7,990 bases of DNA from Actinomycetota bacterium (lineage in GTDB: Bacteria; Actinomycetota; Actinomycetes; Actinomycetales; Microbacteriaceae). The notes under the pieces were generated by a model that made no database searches, was not told where the DNA came from, and worked only from the letters and a program-made list of their open reading frames with translations. Below are positions 5,420-7,990 of the stretch, piece by piece. Position 1 is the first letter of the stretch. Every line of letters begins with the position of its first letter. Both the position numbers and the translations under genes were made by a program. The stretch covers positions 1-7,990 of the forward strand of contig WLFS01000019.1 in the NCBI GenBank assembly GCA_009703635.1, in the 5' to 3' direction.

Positions 5420-6757
5420 ATGCACAAAACTATGGGGAAGACATTAGCTGTTGTTTTGGCGGTGGCACTAAGTGCAAGCTTTGCCCCAATCAGCTACGCA
5501 AATCCTGACGATTCAGCTGTTGATACTTCAACTGAAGCGGCGCCCTGCACCGCCAATAAGGCAATGGAGCAAAAAACTCTAGGAAAATTTCATGCCTATG
5601 TAATCAACGTTGATACCGGTCAAGTCTTGGTCGATGTTTTAGGTAAAGAGCTAACCCCTTCGGCATCGGTTATCAAGACTTTGACTGCTGTTGCAGCACT
5701 GCAGAAGCTTCCGCTTGAGTACAGGGCTGTAACTCAAGTGCTTGCAACCCCAAGCGAGCCATCAACACTTGTTCTAAAAGGTGGCGGGGACTTTACTCTT
5801 TCTCGTTTGGGTCCTGGCGAATCAAGTGTTTACTCCAAGCCGCCAAGGATAAGAAACCTTGCCAAGGAGGCTCTGGAAAAGTTTCCAGTCGATGTTCCAA
5901 TAACAAAGATCATCCTGGACGACAGTTTCTTTAGCGGCGAAAAGTGGAATCCAGATTGGCCGGCAAAATATAGAACGCTTGGATACGTTTCAAACATCAC
6001 TTCCATTCAGGCCGATGGCGACCGAGTTCAACCCAACCGCTTGATTTCCTCATACAGTTTCCGCAGAGGCAAGGATCCTGTGCTAACCGCAGGAGAGGCC
6101 TTGCGTGCATCACTGGGAGAGCGCGCTGTCAATGCTGAGTTAGTGGTTGGAAAAACCCCGACTGACGCTTACGTGATTAGTGAAGTCCAGTCTCAGGACA
6201 TGAGGCAAAGCTGGCTCGGGCACATGCTTACCCATTCCGACAACACTGCCGCCGAGTTCATCGCTCGGCACGCAGCTAAGGCAGCAGGTCTTGAGGGCAG
6301 CATGGCAGGAGCAAACAAAGTTATCAAGCTCTCTCTTCGAGAGCTTGGGTTGAAGCCCAAACCTCTTGTGATTAGAGACGCTTCTGGATTATCAGATGAG
6401 AACAGGGTGCATTCCAAACTGCTAGCCGAACTAATGGTGAAAGTTGCCAATGCAGAAAACGGACTTGGGGTTTTGACGGAGTGGATGCCAATCGCTGGAG
6501 AAACTGGAACTTTGAGATATAGATTCCAAGGAAAATCGGCCATTGCTCGAGGAAACGTAATTGCAAAAACCGGATACATTCCAGGTCTTTATGGCTTGAG
6601 CGGAATAGTAAATGCATCAGATGGCTCACGTCTTGCATTTGCTGTCTTTGCAAGAGCTGATAGTGAAAACGGTCTTTCGGTCACCTACACAGCACAAGGA
6701 GCTATAGATCGCGTAGTGACAAGGTTCTATATCTGCGGAGCGTCACTTACCCAGTAG
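5420..6757 (+). CDS. dacB: D-alanyl-D-alanine carboxypeptidase/endopeptidase, peptidase S13 (PBP4 type)
   Basis: Exported penicillin-binding protein that trims D-Ala from, or cleaves D-Ala cross-links in, peptidoglycan. The 445 residues begin with a signal peptide: short basic N-terminus, hydrophobic stretch (about 9-22) and a likely cleavage after SYA (25-27). The three active-site motifs are in place: SVIK (nucleophile S83, K86), SDN (273-275) and KTG (383-385). S13-specific stretches are GGGDFTLSR (121-129) and RDASGLSDENR (319-329). The large gap between SxxK and SxN is the extra-domain insert that marks S13. In GGGDxTL, Phe124 stands where Pro is usual. Only two cysteines exist, C43 near the mature N-terminus and C439 near the C-terminus, so a disulfide tying the ends together is plausible. 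No Shine-Dalgarno is visible; ATG 5420 is preferred because of the -10 box at 5408, but ATG 5432 is also possible and would leave the signal peptide intact. Confidence 0.94.
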   Translation: MHKTMGKTLAVVLAVALSASFAPISYANPDDSAVDTSTEAAPCTANKAMEQKTLGKFHAYVINVDTGQVLVDVLGKELTPSASVIKTLTAVAALQKLPLEYRAVTQVLATPSEPSTLVLKGGGDFTLSRLGPGESSVYSKPPRIRNLAKEALEKFPVDVPITKIILDDSFFSGEKWNPDWPAKYRTLGYVSNITSIQADGDRVQPNRLISSYSFRRGKDPVLTAGEALRASLGERAVNAELVVGKTPTDAYVISEVQSQDMRQSWLGHMLTHSDNTAAEFIARHAAKAAGLEGSMAGANKVIKLSLRELGLKPKPLVIRDASGLSDENRVHSKLLAELMVKVANAENGLGVLTEWMPIAGETGTLRYRFQGKSAIARGNVIAKTGYIPGLYGLSGIVNASDGSRLAFAVFARADSENGLSVTYTAQGAIDRVVTRFYICGASLTQ

Positions 6758-6760
6758 GTT
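6755..6760 (+). promoter_or_regulatory. Possible -10 box of aspA, overlapping the dacB stop
   Basis: TAGGTT begins with the dacB TAG stop and would start RNA about 11-12 bases before the aspA ATG at 6779, leaving a short leader without Shine-Dalgarno. No clear -35. Since the TAG stop supplies half the pattern, this is weak by itself. Confidence 0.3.
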
Positions 6761-6778
6761 TCGTGGCAGACTTAACAC

Positions 6779-7990
6779 ATGTCAGCAACGAGGCTTGAGC
6801 ATGATTTGCTCGGTGATTATCAAGTTCCAATTAACGCTTACTGGGGTGTTCACACCGCAAGAGCAGTAGATAACTTCCCAATCTCGGGCGTTCCAATTGG
6901 TCACTACCGATCGCTAATTAGAGCCTTGGCAATCGTCAAGCAGGCAGCCGCCCAGGCAAACTTTGAACTCGGTGAACTATCCGCCGAGATCAACGAAGCT
7001 ATTTCCAAGGCCTGCCAAGAAGTTGCCGATGGTAAATTTGATACTGAATTTGTGGTGGACGCGATTCAGGGCGGTGCCGGCACATCCACCAACATGAACG
7101 CCAATGAGGTCATCGCCAACCGAGCAATCGAGATCTTGGGTGGTTCAAAAGGTGACTACGACATCGTTCACCCGCTGAATGACGTGAACAAATCACAGTC
7201 CACCAATGACGTTTATCCAACCGCGCTAAAACTTGCCCTAATTCTGGAAATCAATGAGCTACTAAAGGCAATGGCCCATCTTCAGGCCGCCTTCCAGGGT
7301 AAAGCCGATGAGTTCAAAGACGTCATCAAAATGGGCCGCACTCAAATGCAAGACGCTGTTCCAATGACCCTTGGTCAAGAGTTCGCCACTTTCTCTCGAA
7401 TGACCATGGAGGATATCCAAAGACTTCAGGAAACTGTTCCACTGCTAAGGGAAATCAATCTCGGTGGAACAGCAATTGGTACCGGGCTCAACGCTCCGGT
7501 TGGATATGCCCAGAAAGCCTGCTTGATTCTTTCCAAGCTCTCAGGATTTGACTTCATGGTCGCCGAAGACATGGTTGAGGCAACACAAGATGCCGGAGTG
7601 TTTGTGATGGTCTCTGGTGTTCTTAAGCGAATTGCGGTGAAGCTTTCAAAAACTTCAAACGATCTTCGCTTGCTTTCCAGTGGACCAAGAGCTGGCCTTG
7701 ATGAGATCAACTTGCCTCCAAGGCAAGCTGGCTCTTCGATAATGCCCGGCAAGGTAAACCCGGTTATCCCTGAGGTGGTGAATCAAATTGCCTTTGCAGT
7801 AATTGGTAATGACGTGACTGTAACCATGGCGGCAGAAGCTGGTCAGTTGCAGTTGAATGCCTTCGAGCCGATTATGTGCCGCGCGCTAATGATGAGCATC
7901 ACTCAGCTTCGCCAGGGTTGCTACGTTCTTGCCGATGCCTGCGTATCTGGTATCACTGCGAATGTTGAAAAACTCCGCATGAGCGTTGAG
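6779..7990 (+). CDS. aspA: Aspartate ammonia-lyase (aspartase), 3' partial
   Basis: Cytosolic enzyme that deaminates L-aspartate to fumarate and ammonia, feeding aspartate into the TCA cycle. The frame is open to the right edge; 404 residues are visible out of a usual ~470, so the C-terminal domain is mostly missing. Aspartase/fumarase-superfamily motifs are GAGTSTNMN (99-107), NKSQSTNDVYPTA (137-149), GRTQMQDAVPMTLGQ (186-200), GGTAIGTG (229-236) and the signature loop GSSIMPGKVNP (318-328), which carries the catalytic serine (S319 or S320 by eye). GRTQ with AVPMTLGQ favours aspartase; class II fumarase normally has GRTHLQDATPLTLGQ. It starts 21 bases after dacB. ATG 6779 is the only reasonable start, giving a normal N-terminus (MSATRLEHDLLGDYQVP), but there is no Shine-Dalgarno before it. 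Confidence 0.94.
   Translation, partial: MSATRLEHDLLGDYQVPINAYWGVHTARAVDNFPISGVPIGHYRSLIRALAIVKQAAAQANFELGELSAEINEAISKACQEVADGKFDTEFVVDAIQGGAGTSTNMNANEVIANRAIEILGGSKGDYDIVHPLNDVNKSQSTNDVYPTALKLALILEINELLKAMAHLQAAFQGKADEFKDVIKMGRTQMQDAVPMTLGQEFATFSRMTMEDIQRLQETVPLLREINLGGTAIGTGLNAPVGYAQKACLILSKLSGFDFMVAEDMVEATQDAGVFVMVSGVLKRIAVKLSKTSNDLRLLSSGPRAGLDEINLPPRQAGSSIMPGKVNPVIPEVVNQIAFAVIGNDVTVTMAAEAGQLQLNAFEPIMCRALMMSITQLRQGCYVLADACVSGITANVEKLRMSVE

Noticed and set aside
6193..6579. 128-codon open frame on the - strand inside dacB, and a similar one at 7426-7752 inside aspA
   Set aside because: Both are antisense to conserved catalytic regions (SDN to KTG; the aspartase signature loop) and look like composition shadows.
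1..7990. Mobile element, CRISPR, toxin-antitoxin, phage or defence genes
   Set aside because: No transposase, integrase, regularly spaced repeats, paired small genes or terminal inverted repeats were seen; all genes are housekeeping or metabolic and co-oriented.

Overview
The window (7,990 bases, by eye about 50% G+C) looks like chromosomal DNA of a low-GC planktonic actinobacterium, most likely a Microbacteriaceae of the Rhodoluna/Aquiluna kind. This is inferred from actinobacterial-looking proteins with moderate G+C, frequent TTG start codons, very short intergenic gaps, TAnnnT-type -10 boxes with weak or no -35 boxes, and starts without a Shine-Dalgarno sequence. No marker gene confirms the taxon. 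All genes lie on the + strand. There are no tRNA or rRNA genes, mobile elements or CRISPR arrays, and no gap between genes exceeds 100 bases.

Bases 1-2140: a two-gene unit. The 3' two thirds of a FadD-type acyl-CoA synthetase is followed two bases after its stop by a BASS-family (bile acid:sodium symporter-like) secondary transporter. A textbook intrinsic terminator with a GAAA loop closes the unit. Bases 2213-3164: a single gene for a DUF2236/MpaB-like putative oxygenase of unknown substrate, with a better-supported TTG start at 2213 than at 2192 and a weak terminator-like hairpin after it.

Bases 3211-5337: a potassium uptake pair, a KtrB/TrkH-type channel subunit followed by a KtrA/TrkA-type RCK gating subunit. 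Each gene is preceded by nearly the same element: a TAGnnT hexamer, 4 bases, then AAGTTCTCGA(A/T)AGGA ending in the Shine-Dalgarno sequence. This duplicated promoter/leader is the most interesting non-coding feature here.

Bases 5420-7990: a secreted peptidase S13 D-Ala-D-Ala carboxypeptidase (DacB/PBP4 type), whose start fits leaderless transcription, then the first 404 codons of aspartate ammonia-lyase (AspA), which runs off the right edge and also lacks a Shine-Dalgarno sequence. Functionally the window covers fatty or organic acid activation and uptake, potassium homeostasis, peptidoglycan maturation and aspartate catabolism. I see no clearly new multi-gene system. The points most worth following up are the duplicated ktr leader, the synthetase-transporter coupling and the orphan oxygenase.
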